Shown piece by piece: positions 34,493 to 34,800 of a stretch of 34,800 nt of DNA. Within the stretch, counting starts at the first letter, position 1. Each line of letters opens with the position of its first letter. This stretch comes from Candidatus Komeilibacteria bacterium (GTDB taxonomy: Bacteria > Patescibacteriota > Patescibacteriia > UBA1558 > GWA2-36-10), in contig JABHYW010000059.1 of assembly GCA_018656655.1 (NCBI GenBank), positions 1 to 34,800 of the forward strand. Direction: 5' to 3'. Under the pieces are notes generated by a model. The model did not search any database and was not told where the DNA came from. It saw only the letters and a list, made by a program, of their open reading frames with translations. A program made the translations under genes and the position numbers.

Positions 34493-34800
34493 ATGAATAT
34501 AAAAAAACAACCAAGAATTTCTAACGGGGTAGGAAAAAAGAAATTATTTGCCTTAGGATTTTTACTGGTATTTTTTTCAATTTTACTAGTATCATTTGAT
34601 GCTCAAGCTGCTGGGTCACTTATAGATTTAAAATATAAACCAAATGTACCAATACCTGTTGAAGTAAATGGTTATAATTTTGCCGCTGAAGAGATTCTCA
34701 TTGAGAATGGTGATTTTTTAGCTAGTTATATTGTGTCTATTTATATCTATGGAGCTCGTTTTGCAGGTATTTTAGCGATGTTTATGTTGGTGATTGCTGG
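34493..34800 (+). CDS. N-terminal part of a small secreted/membrane protein, candidate pilin-like (VirB2-type) T4SS subunit; truncated at the window end
   Basis: MNIKKQPRISNGVGKKKLFALGFLLVFFSILLVSFDAQAAGSLIDLKYKPNVPIPVEVNGYNF...LASYIVSIYIYGARFAGILAMFMLVIAG; signal peptide plus TM, last in the block. Confidence 0.5.
   Translation, partial: MNIKKQPRISNGVGKKKLFALGFLLVFFSILLVSFDAQAAGSLIDLKYKPNVPIPVEVNGYNFAAEEILIENGDFLASYIVSIYIYGARFAGILAMFMLVIA

Noticed and set aside
1-34800. Alternative genetic code (UGA as Gly/Trp, as in some CPR lineages)
   Set aside because: No in-frame TGA is needed in any confident gene, and tsaC ends plausibly at TGA. TAA predominates among stops, which AT richness explains.
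1-34800. CRISPR array, tRNA or rRNA genes
   Set aside because: No regularly spaced direct repeats and no recognisable tRNA/rRNA sequences by eye; a tRNAscan-SE/Infernal run would be decisive.
9392-34800. Integrative conjugative element or prophage
   Set aside because: No integrase, relaxase, att-like direct repeats or phage structural genes; the T4SS-like genes are interleaved with ribosomal protein and efp genes.

Overview
AT-rich window that looks like a chromosome segment from a Patescibacteria/CPR-type bacterium. That lineage call is an inference from gene content and protein style; I could not run a search. Housekeeping genes recognised: a CaCA-family Na+/Ca2+ exchanger, a LysM+M23 peptidase, leuS, two MFS transporters flanking a tsaC/sua5 gene, rsmA/ksgA, a TRM11/UPF0020-like RNA methyltransferase, and an rpsF-ssb-rpsR-efp cluster. 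Around these sits a two-block type IV secretion (T4SS)-like locus. Block 1 (about 9.39-23.42 kb): a TSP3-repeat membrane protein, a giant 2853-aa secreted protein with about 109 Cys by manual count, a VirB6/TrbL-like polytopic protein with a ~780-aa hydrophilic tail, and a soluble unknown protein. Block 2 (about 26.79 kb to the window end): a Lys-rich unknown protein, a PrgI-like protein, a separate VirB4-N-like ORF, a VirB4 ATPase, a VirB8/NTF2-like protein, two small unknowns, a membrane-anchored beta-propeller-like protein and a possible pilin-like protein truncated by the window edge. No relaxase, VirD4 or VirB11 was seen here. Other notable signals: a palindromic intergenic repeat family directly abutting stop codons at five loci, a second REP/MITE-like repeat between prgI and virB4 with a relic inside a CDS, matching promoters ahead of both T4SS blocks (one overlapped by a perfect palindrome), hairpins in the rpsF leader, a general lack of Shine-Dalgarno motifs, and an EF-P with Arg at the modified tip position.
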